Under the pieces are notes generated by a model. It searched no databases. It was not told the origin of the DNA and was given only the letters and a program-made list of their open reading frames with translations. Of a DNA stretch of 64,000 nucleotides, positions 17,431 through 28,900 are shown piece by piece. The first letter of the stretch is position 1, and each line of letters opens with the position of its first letter. The stretch comes from G963666705 sp963666705 (GTDB taxonomy: Bacteria > Pseudomonadota > Alphaproteobacteria > CADEGL01), in the NCBI GenBank assembly GCA_963666705.2, contig CAXXKO010000001.1, forward strand, positions 186,001 through 250,000. Reading direction: 5' to 3'. The position numbers were made by a program, and so were the translations under genes.

Positions 17431-18591
17431 TCAACCGATCTCCAGCTCGCGCGGGAAATCGGTGATGGCTTCGCAGCCGTCCTCGGTCACCAGCACGGTC
17501 TCGCTGAAGCCGATGCCGCCGATGCCGGGCACGAAGAAGACGATGGGCAGGTGGAAGGTCATGCCGGGCGCGAACGGGGCCTCGTTGCCGCGGTCCAGGC
17601 TCATGCCGTTGCGTTCGATCCAGGTCAGGAAATCGATCCCCACGCCGTAGCCAGTGCGGTGGCGGTAATAGTCCGAGAGCCCGGCTTCGGCGATGAGGGC
17701 GCGGTTGATGGCGTCCACCTCCTCGATTGGCCGGCCGGGCCGGGTCTCGGCGATGACCGCGTCGAGGGAGCGCCGGCTGGCGTCGGCGATCTCCCGGACG
17801 CGGGCGCTCGCCTTGCCCACCACGGCCGTCCGCATGAGGGGCGCGGCGTAATGCCGGGCGCACCCGCCCTGCTCGATATAGACCAGGTCGCCGGCGGCGA
17901 TCCGGTCGCCCTGCCAGGTCTGGTGGGTGAGCTCGGTACGGGCGCCGACCAGGACGTAGGTGGGCGAGCGCAGGAAGCCGCTGCCGGCGCGAACCCGCGC
18001 CTCGATGATGGCGGCGGCGACGTCATTGTCGGTCGCCCCCACCCGCGCCGCGCCGAGGCCCGCCCGCATGCCGGCCTCGGTATACCGCGCCGCCTGGCGC
18101 ATATAGGCGACCTCGGCCGGCGACTTGATCGCCCGCAATTCCTCGACGAGGCCCGAGGCATCCTCGATTCCGGCGTCGGGCAGCGCCGCCACCACCGCCT
18201 CATGGACCCCGACAGTGAGCCAGGGCACGAGCTTCTCGAAGCCGATGCGCGCCCGCGCCAAGCCCATGTCGCCGACCAGCGCCGCGAGCGCCGCCGCCGG
18301 CGCCTCGTGGTCCCGGTAGCCGACGCCGCGCGTCCGGTGGGCCGTGCCCTCGAAGTTGATGACCTCGAGGTGGCGGGTCAGGATCGCCGGCTCACCCTCG
18401 CCCGCGATCACCATGGCCTGGAAGAAGGAGTGGAAGCCGGTGGTATCGTAGCCCGTCAGGTAATAGAGGTTCTCGGGCGCCGACAGCACCAGCCCGTCGA
18501 GCCCGCGCGCCGCCATCTTTGCGCGCAGAGCGGCGAGGCGCGCGTCGAGCTCCGCCGCGGCGAACGGCAGCGCCTTGTATGTGGGTGCCAT
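17431..18591 (-). CDS. M24 family metallopeptidase-like protein
   Basis: 386 residues: an N-terminal creatinase-like domain (NLYYLTGYDTTGFHSFFQ) and a C-terminal pita-bread domain (LRAIKSPAEVAYMRQAA onward). The usual metal ligands are degenerate: DLVYIEQGGCARHYAAP in place of the FDxG Asp, and TGYGVGIDFLTW in place of GHGIG. This pattern resembles ectoine hydrolase (DoeA/EutD) and other non-canonical M24 hydrolases acting on C-N bonds. The ATG at 18591 begins the conserved part. Its TGA stop (17431-17433) directly abuts the family B element. It is divergent in function from, but related to, the broken gene at 34672-35843. Confidence 0.83.
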   Translation of the reverse strand: MAPTYKALPFAAAELDARLAALRAKMAARGLDGLVLSAPENLYYLTGYDTTGFHSFFQAMVIAGEGEPAILTRHLEVINFEGTAHRTRGVGYRDHEAPAAALAALVGDMGLARARIGFEKLVPWLTVGVHEAVVAALPDAGIEDASGLVEELRAIKSPAEVAYMRQAARYTEAGMRAGLGAARVGATDNDVAAAIIEARVRAGSGFLRSPTYVLVGARTELTHQTWQGDRIAAGDLVYIEQGGCARHYAAPLMRTAVVGKASARVREIADASRRSLDAVIAETRPGRPIEEVDAINRALIAEAGLSDYYRHRTGYGVGIDFLTWIERNGMSLDRGNEAPFAPGMTFHLPIVFFVPGIGGIGFSETVLVTEDGCEAITDFPRELEIG

Positions 18592-18647
18592 GGCTCTCGT
18601 TTTCCCCTGCTCACCGTTGCCGCAGAATTCCTCGGATCGAAAGTGAA

Positions 18648-18722
18648 CCACCAAGGCGCCAAGGCACCAAGGAATTCGATGGCCCCTTTTGCGCACGCCT
18701 TGGTGACTTGGTGACTTAGTGG
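18648..18722. repeat. Long imperfect inverted repeat (ACCAAGG type)
   Basis: The arm 18648-18672 (CCACCAAGGCGCCAAGG...) is complementary to 18698-18722 (...GGTGACTTAGTGG) over 25 bp with about five mismatches, and each arm is itself built of CACCAAGG-like 8-mers. It lies in the 264-bp gap between the start of the M24 gene and the end of the adhesin gene. It could act as a terminator-like or REP-type element. No gene is visible in the gap. Confidence 0.7.
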
Positions 18723-18855
18723 TGGAAATGGCGAGAGCGAATGGCGGCGTTGGCCGAGCGGGAGACCAAATTGGATCGGTCGGCCGGTTGACACCGACCT
18801 ACGATCTCCCAACCGGTCCACGAACGGTACAGTTGGGCAAGTCCGCGGCCGGCGA

Positions 18856-19968
18856 TCAGGTCAAGAAGTCGTCCGCATGCAGATCGCCCGGGTCGACGCC
18901 GAGAATGGTGATCGTATCCCCGCCACCGAAGTCGATCACCGTGTCGGCGCCGACCAGACTGGCGGCGGCCTGCACGTCGGCGAAGTCGCCGATTCCGCCG
19001 ACGCCGCTGACATCGATCACATCGTCGGTGCCGGCGCCGGCGACGAAGTCGGTCACCGTGTCGCCGCCGCCGCCATCCCCGAAGACGAAGAGATCGTCGT
19101 CGGCACCACCGGTCAGGACGTCGTCACCCGTCGCGCCCGCCAGCCGGTCGTTGCCGGCGGCGCCGTCGATGGTGTCATTGCCCTGGGCGCCGACCATGTT
19201 GTCGTCGCCGGCCGTGCCCGTCAGGTTATCGTCGCCCGCGTCGCCCAGGTGCGTCACCGCGCCCGTGAAGTTGCAGCCGAACACCACATAGCTCTCGCCG
19301 GCCGCGTCGGCGTTGCGGGCCCCGATGATGACGTCGTCGAAGCCGTCGCCATTGACGTCGCCGGCGCCGCGCACCGATCTGCCGGACTGGTCGTTGGCGT
19401 CGATGCCGTCGATCCGGAAGCCGTTGGTGCCGTCGAGGTCCACAAGGTCGAGGCTTGCCGCGAATCCGCCCGCCTTGCCGAACACCACATAGCTCTCCCC
19501 AGCCCTGCCGTCGCTGTTCGGGTCGGCGTCGGATGACCCGACGATGACGTCGTCGAAGCCGTCGGCGTTGACGTCGCCGGCGCCGCTCACGGCCCTGCCG
19601 TTCACGTCACCGATGTCGATCCCATTGATCGTGAAGCCGTTCGTCCCGTCGAACGCCGCCAAGTCGATGTTTCCTTCGGCCCCCACGTCCGCGCTGAAGT
19701 CGGCCTTGCCGAACACCACGTGGCTCGTGCCAGCCTCGCTATTTCCGTTCGGGTCCCCGCGGCGCGCCCCGATAATGACGTCGTCGAAGCCGTCGTTGTT
19801 GACGTCGCCAGCACCGCCGATCGTATTTCCGGACAGGTCACCGGCGAAGGCGCCATCGAGCCGGACGCCATTCGTGCCATCCAGGGCGGCGAGGTCGATA
19901 ACCCCGTCGACCGAGGCGCCGCCGGCCCCGTCGAGAGCGGTAAGGTTGGCGAGCCCGCCGAACACCAA
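18856..19968 (-). CDS. C-terminal part of giant RTX adhesin (separate frame)
   Basis: This is the continuation of the gene at 19602-31298 in another frame, not an independent gene. It has no ribosome site and the apparent start is a TTG inside the repeat. It carries further FG-GAP/integrin-like repeats (GAGDVNGDGFDDVIIGARN type). These are followed by RTX nonapeptides with TAGDDNMVGAQGNDTI and GAAGNDRLAGATGDDVL, and by a C-terminus DTITILGVDPGDLHADDFLT. That ending is typical of the uncleaved type I secretion signal of large VCBS/RTX proteins. Adding one T to the T5 run at about 19969-19973 (minus strand) joins the frames and gives a product of about 4147 residues. Confidence 0.85.
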   Translation of the reverse strand: MVFGGLANLTALDGAGGASVDGVIDLAALDGTNGVRLDGAFAGDLSGNTIGGAGDVNNDGFDDVIIGARRGDPNGNSEAGTSHVVFGKADFSADVGAEGNIDLAAFDGTNGFTINGIDIGDVNGRAVSGAGDVNADGFDDVIVGSSDADPNSDGRAGESYVVFGKAGGFAASLDLVDLDGTNGFRIDGIDANDQSGRSVRGAGDVNGDGFDDVIIGARNADAAGESYVVFGCNFTGAVTHLGDAGDDNLTGTAGDDNMVGAQGNDTIDGAAGNDRLAGATGDDVLTGGADDDLFVFGDGGGGDTVTDFVAGAGTDDVIDVSGVGGIGDFADVQAAASLVGADTVIDFGGGDTITILGVDPGDLHADDFLT

Positions 19969-22900
19969 AAAGGTTTCGCGGCACCGCTCTTGCCCTCCGG
20001 GTCACCGTTTCTTGCCCCGATGATGAAGTCGGCGAAGCCGTCGCCGTTGACGTCGCCGGCGGTGGTCGCCGAGAAACCGGAACGGTGATCCGTGCCGAAG
20101 CCATCGAACCGGAAGCCGTTCGTGCCGTCCACGTCGGCGAGATCGATGACCCCGTCGGCATTGCCGTCGAGCCCGCCAAGATTGCCGAGCCCGCCGAACA
20201 CCAGGTAGGTTTCGCCGTGGTTTGCGGCGTAATGGGCACCAATGATCATGTCGGCGAGTCCGTCACCGTCCACGTCGCCGGCGCCGCTCACCGAAATGCC
20301 GACCCTATCGCCGCTGTCGAAGCGGTTGAACCGGAAGCCGTCCGTGCCGTCGAGGAGCGAGACGTCGATGGCGCCGCCCGAGCCGCTGAAGTCGGTCTTG
20401 CCGAACACCACATAGCTCTGGCCGGCGTTGGAGTAGACGCCGACGTCGGTTTCATCCGCCCCGACCATGAAATCATCGATGCCGTCACCGTTCACGTCGC
20501 CGGCGCCGCGCACCCATTCACCGAAGCCGGATGTGTCGCCGGCGCCGTCGATCTGGAAGCCGTTCGTTCCGTCGAGCGTCGTCGGGTCGAAAGTCGCCGA
20601 GAACCCGCCCGCCTTGCCGAACACCATATATATGGCGCTGCCAGTGGCGCCCACGATGACATCGGCGAAGCCGTCGCCGTTGATGTCGCCGGCGCCGCTC
20701 ACCGCCTGGGCGGACTGGCCACCGGTGTCGTCGGCGATCCGGAAGCCGTCGGTGCCGTCGAGGCCCGATAGCTGGATCGCTACCACCGGATTGACGGTGA
20801 TTTCGAGGGTGGCGGTGTCGGTCAACGCCCCACCCGCGCCCGTGGCACCTTGGTCGTTCACGGTAATCACCAGCCCATCGGTGCCGGCGAAACAATGCTC
20901 GGGCGTATAGACGATGCTGTTCGCCAGCGCCGCGTTGATGTCGGCCTGCGCGCCGGTAAACGCCAGCGTCCCGTCGCTGCCGTCGGAATCGCTGAAGGTA
21001 AGGTCCGTGGTGCCGGCGCTGAACGCCAGTGCGCCGTGGCTGGCCGCCAACGTCACCGCCAGCGGGTCCGTGCCCGCGTCCACGTCGGAGACCGAGATGC
21101 CGCTGATGGTGAGCGGCGTGTCCGCGTCCGTCGCCGCCAGGTTGACGCCGATGAGGTCGGACGGCAGCGCGAACCCACTCGGATCGATACCGGTCACCTG
21201 GCTCGCCGTCGTGCCGTCGAAGCGCCACACCTCCGTCCCGTTCACACCGTCCGATGCCTGGAAGTAGAGGTCGTCCTCGAACTCGGCCAGATGGCCCGGG
21301 TTCGAGGAGCCGCTCGGGTTGATGTCCGCCGCCTGGGTCGCCGTCGTGCCGTCGAACTTCCACAGCTCGCGGCCCGCGATGGTCCCGTCGAGCGCGCTGA
21401 AGTAGAGCGCCCCGTCGAAGACATGGAGATTGGTCGGCGTCGAGCTTCCGCTGCCAGGGTTGATGTCCGCCACCTGGCTTGCCGAGAAGCCGTTGTACTT
21501 CCACAGCTCGGTACCGTCCCCGTCCGTGCCCCGGAAATAGAGATCGCCGCGGAACACGGTCAAATCACTCGGGGCCACGCCGCCGGCCCCGGGGATCGTG
21601 TCGATCACGCTCGCCGTGGTGCCGTTGAACCTCCACAGCTCGGGTCCGGTGACACCGTCGTCGGCGCGGAAATAGAGATCGCCGTCGAAGACCGTCAGGG
21701 ACTCCGGGGTCGAGCTGCCGCTACCCGTGAGGATGTCCGCCTCCAGCGTCGCGCTGACCCCGTCGAAGCTCCACAGCTCGGCCCCGTTCGTCCCGTCGCT
21801 GGCGCGGTAGAAGAGCTTGCCATCGAACTCCGCGAGGTGCGTGGGATTGCTGCCGTCGCCCGCCAGGCTGTCCGTCACCTGGGTCGCCGTGGTGCCGTCG
21901 AACTTCCATAGATCGATTTCGCCGGGCGCGCCCGATGCGGTGAAGTGGAGGGCGCCGTCGAACACGGTGAGATCGCGCGGCGTCGAGGTCGAAGACCCTG
22001 GGCGGATGTCCGCCGCGAGGCTCACCGAGACGCCGTCATAGCGGAACAGCTCCCCACCGACCGAGTTGTCGAGCGCCTCAAAGTAAAGGTTGCCGTCGAA
22101 CACGGCGAAATCACCGGGACCGGAGCCGAAGCTGCCCGGTCTGATATCCGCCACGAGGCTCGTCGTGGCGCCGTCGAAACGCCAAAGCTCCTGTCCGTTC
22201 ACCCCGTCGTTCGCGCGGAAGAAGAGGCCCTTCGTCTCCGGCAAGGCGATTACCGGCGCGTCGTTGATCGGGTTGACCGTGACATTCACGGTCGCGCTGT
22301 CGGTCGCCCCGTTCACGTCCTCGACCGTGTAGGTGAAGCTGTCGGTGCCATTGAAGTCGGCGTCGGGCGTATAGACCAGCTCGCCGCCCACCTCCTGGAC
22401 CGCGCCATTCGTGCCCTGCCCGAAGGAGGCGACCGACAGGCTCGCCGTCTCACCCGAATCGACGTCCGTGTCGTTCGCGAGCACGTCGATGGAGGTCGAG
22501 CCGTCCTCGGCCAGCGTGGCCGCGTCACCGTTCGCCACGGGCGCGTCGTTCAGCCCGGCAACGGTAATGCTGACAGAGGCGTTATCGAAGCCTCCGTTGC
22601 CGTCTGTAATGGTATAGGAAAACGTATCTTCCAGGGTTTCGCCCGCCGCCAGCGCCTGGATGGTGTTCGATGCCGTCGGATCGTAATCGATGGAGCCATC
22701 GAAGACATTGAAGGTGAGTTGGGCGCCATTCTGACTTGTCCCGACCACCGAGGAGATCACCGGGCTGTCGCCGTCGACATCGGTATCGTTGGAAAGCAGG
22801 AAAGCGCCGTCGATATTGAGCACCGAGTCTTCATCCGCCGGCGGCAACACGGGATCGCGGCCGCCGCTTTCCACGACGAAAAACAGCAACTCGGTGCCAT

Positions 22901-25900
22901 CGAGATCGACCCACGTGCCGTCCGCGACATTCATGGCGACGAAATCCTGGCCGCCGGAATCGTCGGGCTGCCCGGCCGCCCAATTGTCGTAATCAAATGC
23001 CGAACCGTCCTGCCACTGGAAATCGCCTTCGACGGCGTCATCGGAGAGGCCGATCCAGACCTGCGAGCCAAACCCACCGCCGCTTAGCTGCGCCAGGATC
23101 GCGGCGTTTTCCGCCGCCGAATGGATCGTCGCCAGGGTGGAGCCGGGGCCAAAGAAGAGCTCGGCCTCGACCGTGGCATCCTGCCAGTTTAGCGCACTAG
23201 CCTGTGTTAAAACGTATTCGGGCGCCGTGACGCCGAACGGGATCACGTCATTATTGGCGATCGGGGCATCGTTCACCGCCTGGACCGTGATATCGAGCGA
23301 GGCGGTGGCCGACAGCGGGCCGCCCAGGCCGGTGGCGCCCTGGTCGTTCACGGTAATGGTCAGCGCGTCGGTGCCGTTGAAGTTCTGGATGCCCTGGTAC
23401 TGGATGCTGTTGGCCAGGGCCGCGTTGAGCGCCGCCTGGGAGCCCTCGAAGGTCAGCGTCCCGTCGCCGCCAAAGCCGTCCGTGACGGTGAGCCCCGTTA
23501 TATCCGTGAGCGCCAGCGTGCCGCTGCCGACCGCCAGGGTGACCTCGAGCGGGTCGCTGCCCGCGTCGAGGTCGAACACCGAGAGGCCGCTGAGGATCAG
23601 GAGGGTGTCCTCGCCCGTGACCGCGCCCAGGTCTACGACCTCGGAGCCGAACGGGAACGAGGACGGGAAGCCGGGCCTGATGTCCGCCACTAGGCTCGCC
23701 GTCGTGCCGCCGGGCCCGCCGATGATGCGGGCCGCGATGCCCGACGCACTGGCGTCTCCCGCCGCCGAATCGAAGGTCGTCCAAGCGGCGGCAAAACCGC
23801 CGCCCGTCAATCCCGCGACAGCCGGCAAGAACTGGGAGCCGACGGTATTCTGATTGACCAGAAACTCGCCACCGACAGGCGCGCCCGCGGCGTCGAACTC
23901 CCGCGCGGCAATGCCCTCGGACGGGTCGCCGGTCGCCGCGTCGCCCGACTGCCAGGAGACGACGAAGCCGCCGTTGGCGAGCGCCGTCACTTGTGCTCCC
24001 TGCTGGGTGGCCGCGTTGTTGGTGTCGATATCGAACTCGGTGCCGACGGGGGCGCCGAATGCGTCGAACAGCTGGCCCCTGATTTCCGCGCCGGCCGCGC
24101 CGGACGCCTGCCAGGTGACCACGAAGCCGCCGCCCGGGAGCGCCGCGACAGAGGCCCGTGCCTGCTCTCCGACCGTATCGGTATTGACCAGGAATTCCGG
24201 GCCAAGCGGCGCACCGGCTGCGTTGAACAGCCTCGCGCCGATGCCGCCGTCGGAATCCGGCGTGCCCAAGCCTGTCAGGCTCCAGACCGCGACGAAGCCG
24301 CCGCCGTCCAGGCCGGCGACCGCGTCCAGAATCTGGTTCCCGTCCGTGATGCTGTTGACCACGAAGGCGCCACCGGTGGGTGCGCCGGTCGCATCGAAGA
24401 GCTGCGCCTTGGCCGCGCCGAAGTCGCCGTCCACGGCGATTTCCGCCGTCGACCAGCCGACCACGAAGCCACCGCCGGTGAGTGACGCGACCGCCGGTTC
24501 GAAAAATGGGCCGCCGCCAAACAATTCGGTCTCGATCTGGAATTCCGAAGCCGGCGCCGTACCGAATGCATCGAACACCCGGCCCTCGATGCCGGGCGCT
24601 TCGCCGGGCGCGGTTGCGATCTGGTTCCACGTCACCGCGAAGCCGCCGCCGGCCAGCCCCGTTACCGAAGGCTGCGATTGTGCCTGGATCGTCTCGCTAT
24701 TGACCTGGAATTCGCCGCCCACCGCGTTGCCGGCCGCGTCGTAACGCTGCCCTTGGATGTTGGGCAGGTGCTCGATCACTTCGGGCCCCGGCACCGCGGC
24801 GGGCACGGTCGCCGGGTCCTTCGATACCCAGACCACCACGAAGCCGCCGTCCGCAAGCGAAGCGATCGAGGGGTTGAGCTGCTCATCCGTCGTCAGCGTG
24901 TTGACGAGGAGCTCGTTCGAATCAGAGCTCGCCACCGTGCCGTCGAGGCGCCACAGCTCGTCGCCGTTCACCCCGTCGTTCGCGGTGAAATACAGGTCTC
25001 CGCCGAAGACCATGAGGTCGAACGGGGCGGAGAAACCGGCACCCACGTTGATGTCCGCGACCTGGCTCGCCGTGGTGCCGTCGAACTTCCACAGCTCCGC
25101 GCCGTCCACGCCGTCGTCGGCGCTGAAGTAGAGGTTCCCCTCGAAGACCGTGAGACTGCTCGGGCTAGAGCCGAGGAACGGGTTTGGGTTGATATCCGCC
25201 GCTTGGCTTGCGAGGCCGGTGACGCCGTCCAGTTTCCACAGCTCCGCGCCGTCCGCGCCGTCGTTGGCGCTGAAGTAGAGGTCGCCGTCGAAGACCGTGA
25301 GTTCGGTCGGGTCGGAGCCGAAGAACGGGTCGGTGTTGATGTCCGCGACTTGGCTCGTGAGGCCAGTGAGGCCGTCCAGTTTCCACAGTTCCGGTCCATC
25401 GACGCCGTCGTTGGCGTTGAAGTAGAGATCGTTGTTGAATACGGTGAGCTCGGACGGGAACGAGAAGCCGGGCCCCGCGTTGACGTCCGCGACCTGGCTT
25501 GCGAGGCCGCTGACCCCGTCCAGTTTCCATAGCTCCGCGCCGTCCACGCCGTTGTCGGCGCTGAAGTAGAGATCTCCGCCGAAGACTGTGAGATTGTCCG
25601 GGAAGGAACCGAAGAACGGGTTGATGTCCGCGACCTCGCTTGCGAGGCCGGTGACGCCGTCCAGCTTCCAAAGCTCCGCGCCGTTCACGCCGCCGTCGGC
25701 GCTGAAGTAGAGGTCCCCGTTGAAGACGGTGAGGTCGGTCGGGAAGGAGCCGAACGACGGGTTGATGTCCGCTGCCAGACTCGCGCCGCCGCTGTCGTAG
25801 CTCCACAGCTCGGTGCCGTTCACGCCGTCATTGGCGGCGAAGAACAGCTTGCCCTGGAAGTTCACCAGGTGATCCGGGAACGATGTCCCGCCGCCGGGGT

Positions 25901-28900
25901 TGATGTCGGCGGCGAGACTCGCGTTGGCGCCGTCGAAGCGCCACAGCTCGGTGCCCGACACCCCGTCGGCGGCGGCGAAGTAGAGGGCCGACGTGTCCGG
26001 CAGGGTGATCTCGGGCGCGTCGTTGACGGCGTTGACGGTGAAGGTCACGGTCGCCGTGGCGCTGCCGCCGTTGCCGTCCTCGATGGTGTAGACGAAGTTG
26101 GCGGTGCCGTTGAAGTCCTGATCTGGCGTGAACAGGACGTCGTCGTTCACATCCAGTGCCACGCTTCCGTTCAACGCGCCGCCGACGGCCGTGATGGTGA
26201 GCACGTCGGACGCATCGGGGTCGGAATCGTTGGCCAGCAGGTCCGCGGCCAGAATCACCGTCGGCGTATCCTCGTCGACCGCGCCGACGCTGGTGCCGCT
26301 GTCGCCATCGAGATCGCCGAGGGCGACGCCGTAGCTGTTCAGCCCGGTGCCGACCGTCTGGCCCTCGCGGAACTGCAGGTTGCCGCCGCCGTCGAGCCCA
26401 TCGTTGATGAAGACGAAGTTGTAGGCCGACCCCACCACATAGGCATCGAGGTCGCCGTCGCCGTCCAGGTCCGCCAGATCCACGTCGTTGCTGTCGTATT
26501 GGGCGCCGCCGACCAGCGCCAGACCGCTGTCGCTGAAGTTTCCCGCGCCGTCGTTGAGCCAGATCCGGTCCGCTACGTTTTTGTTGGTGACGTAGGCGTC
26601 GATGTCGCCGTCGCCGTCCAGGTCGCCGAGCGCCACGGCGGTCGAACCGGAGTCGCCCCCCAGGACCGCCAGCGGGTCGGCCAGGTCCTGGCCGCTGTCG
26701 GCGAAGTCGCCCTGGGTGCCGCCCTGGATCCCACCCTGGTTGAGCCAGACCTTGTTGTAGCCGGGGTCCGCCAGGGAGGCGTCGTTGGTCACGAAGGCAT
26801 CGAGGTCACCGTCGCCGTCGAGGTCGGCCAGAGCCACGTCGGTGCTGCTGCTATTGCCCAGGGTCTGGCCGCTGTCGGTGAAGAAGAGAAAGCCCTGGTT
26901 GAGCCAAACCTGGTTGGGGCCACCGAGGTAGTTGGCGGTGAAGGCGTCGAGATCGCCATCGCCGTCGAGGTCGCCGAGCGCCACGCCACGCGACCGCGCA
27001 TAGCCGAACGGGGCGCCACCGTACGTGAAAGTGCCGCCGCCGACGTTCATCAGCACCTGGTTTCCCGCGAAACCAACCGCATAGTCGACGGCAATAAAGG
27101 CGTCGAGGTCATTGTCGCCGTCGAGGTCGGCCAGCTTGACATCGTAAGCGCCAACGATGTTCGGCATACCGACGTCGGAGAAGTTCCCCGCGCCGTCGTT
27201 GATCCACAGGGTCAGCGGCGTAAAGAGGGAACTGGAATTGGCAACCATGGCGTCGAGGTCGCCATCGCCGTCCACATCGCCCAGGTCGACGGCGACACTG
27301 GGCTCGGCGGCGCCCACGCTCAGGCCGCTATCGACGAATTCGGGGTCGCCGCTCCCGTCCGGCCCGATGTTTAGCCAGACCGAATTGGGACCGCCACTGT
27401 TGGCGACGAAGGCGTCGAGGTCGCTGGCCAGCGCACTCGGGCCGGTCAAGGCGTCATCCACCGCGGTCGGCGCGTCGTTCTCGCCCGTGATGGTGATGGT
27501 CGCGCTCTGGGTCACCGAGCCGCCGTTGCCGTCGGCCACGGCGTAGCTGTAGGTGATGACCTCGCTCTCGCCGAACGCAAGCGCGTTATAGGCAGTGGGG
27601 TCCACCGAAAGGCTGTTGCCGTCAACAGAGACCGTCACACCCGAGGCATCGCCCCCGGTGAGGGTCAGGCCCGAAACGTCGAGGGTATCCGAGGCATCAG
27701 GGTCCGTGGCGCCGGCCAGAAAATCGACAGCGAACACCGCGTCGTCCTCGCTCGCACCGCCCACAATCGCCGCGCCCACCGACGGCCCGTCGTTCTCGCC
27801 ATCGATGGTGATGAACGCGCTCTGGGTCACCGAGCCGCCGTTGCCGTCGGTCACCTCGTAGCTGTAGGCGATGACCTCGCTCTCGCCCACCGCCAGCGCG
27901 TTGTAGGCCGACGGGTCGACCGAAAGGCTGTTGCCGTCGACGGAAACCGTCACACCCGAATCATCGCCGCCCTCCAGGCCCAGGCCGGAAACGTTGAGGG
28001 TATCCGAGGCATCGGGGTCCGTGGCCGTGGCCAGAAGATCGACCGCGAACACCGGGTCGTCCTCGCTCGCACCGCCCTCAACCCCCGTCCCCACCGTCGG
28101 CGCGTCGTTCACGTCGTTGACCGCCAGGATCAGCGGCGCCGAGCCCTCGACCCCGACGCCAAGCGCCGGGTCGTCCACATCCACCGCGACGTCCAGCTGG
28201 GACTGGGCCTCGAAGTCCAGAGCCACACCGGCCTTGAGGAACAGCTCGCTCCCGACGATGGAGAACAGGGCCGCATCGGCCCCCGAAAGGCTCAGGCTTT
28301 CCGTCCCCAGGGCGTCGTCGCTCACCACGATATCGGCCACCTTGGTCGGCAAGACCGTGTCGCTGTTCTCGTCGAGCGAGGCCAGCACATTGGCGAGGGC
28401 AACCGTCGGCGCCTCGTTCACGTCGTTGACCGCCAGGCTCAGCGGCGCCGAGTCCTCGACCCCGACGCCAAGGGCCGGGTCGTCCACATCCACCGCGACG
28501 TCCAGCTGGGACTGGGCCTCGAAGTCCAGAGCCACACCGGCATTGAGGAACAGCTCACTCCCGACGATGGAGAACAGGGCCGCGTCGGCACCCGAAAGGC
28601 TCAGGCTCTCCGTCCCCAGGGCGTCGTCGCTCACCACGATGTCGGCGACCTTGGTCGGCGAGGCCGTGTCGCTGTTCTCATCGAGCGAGGCCAGCACATT
28701 GGCGAGGGCAACCGTCGGCGCCTCGTTCACGTTGTTGACCGCGACCGACAGCCCCGCCGTGGCGTCCGGCGCCGCGCCGACGGTCGCGTCGTCGACCTCC
28801 ACCGTCACGTCGAGGCTCGGGTTGGTCTCGAAATCCAGCCCCGTCCCCGCCTTCAGGCGCAGCTCGCTACCGACGATCTCGAACAACCCCGCATCCGCAC

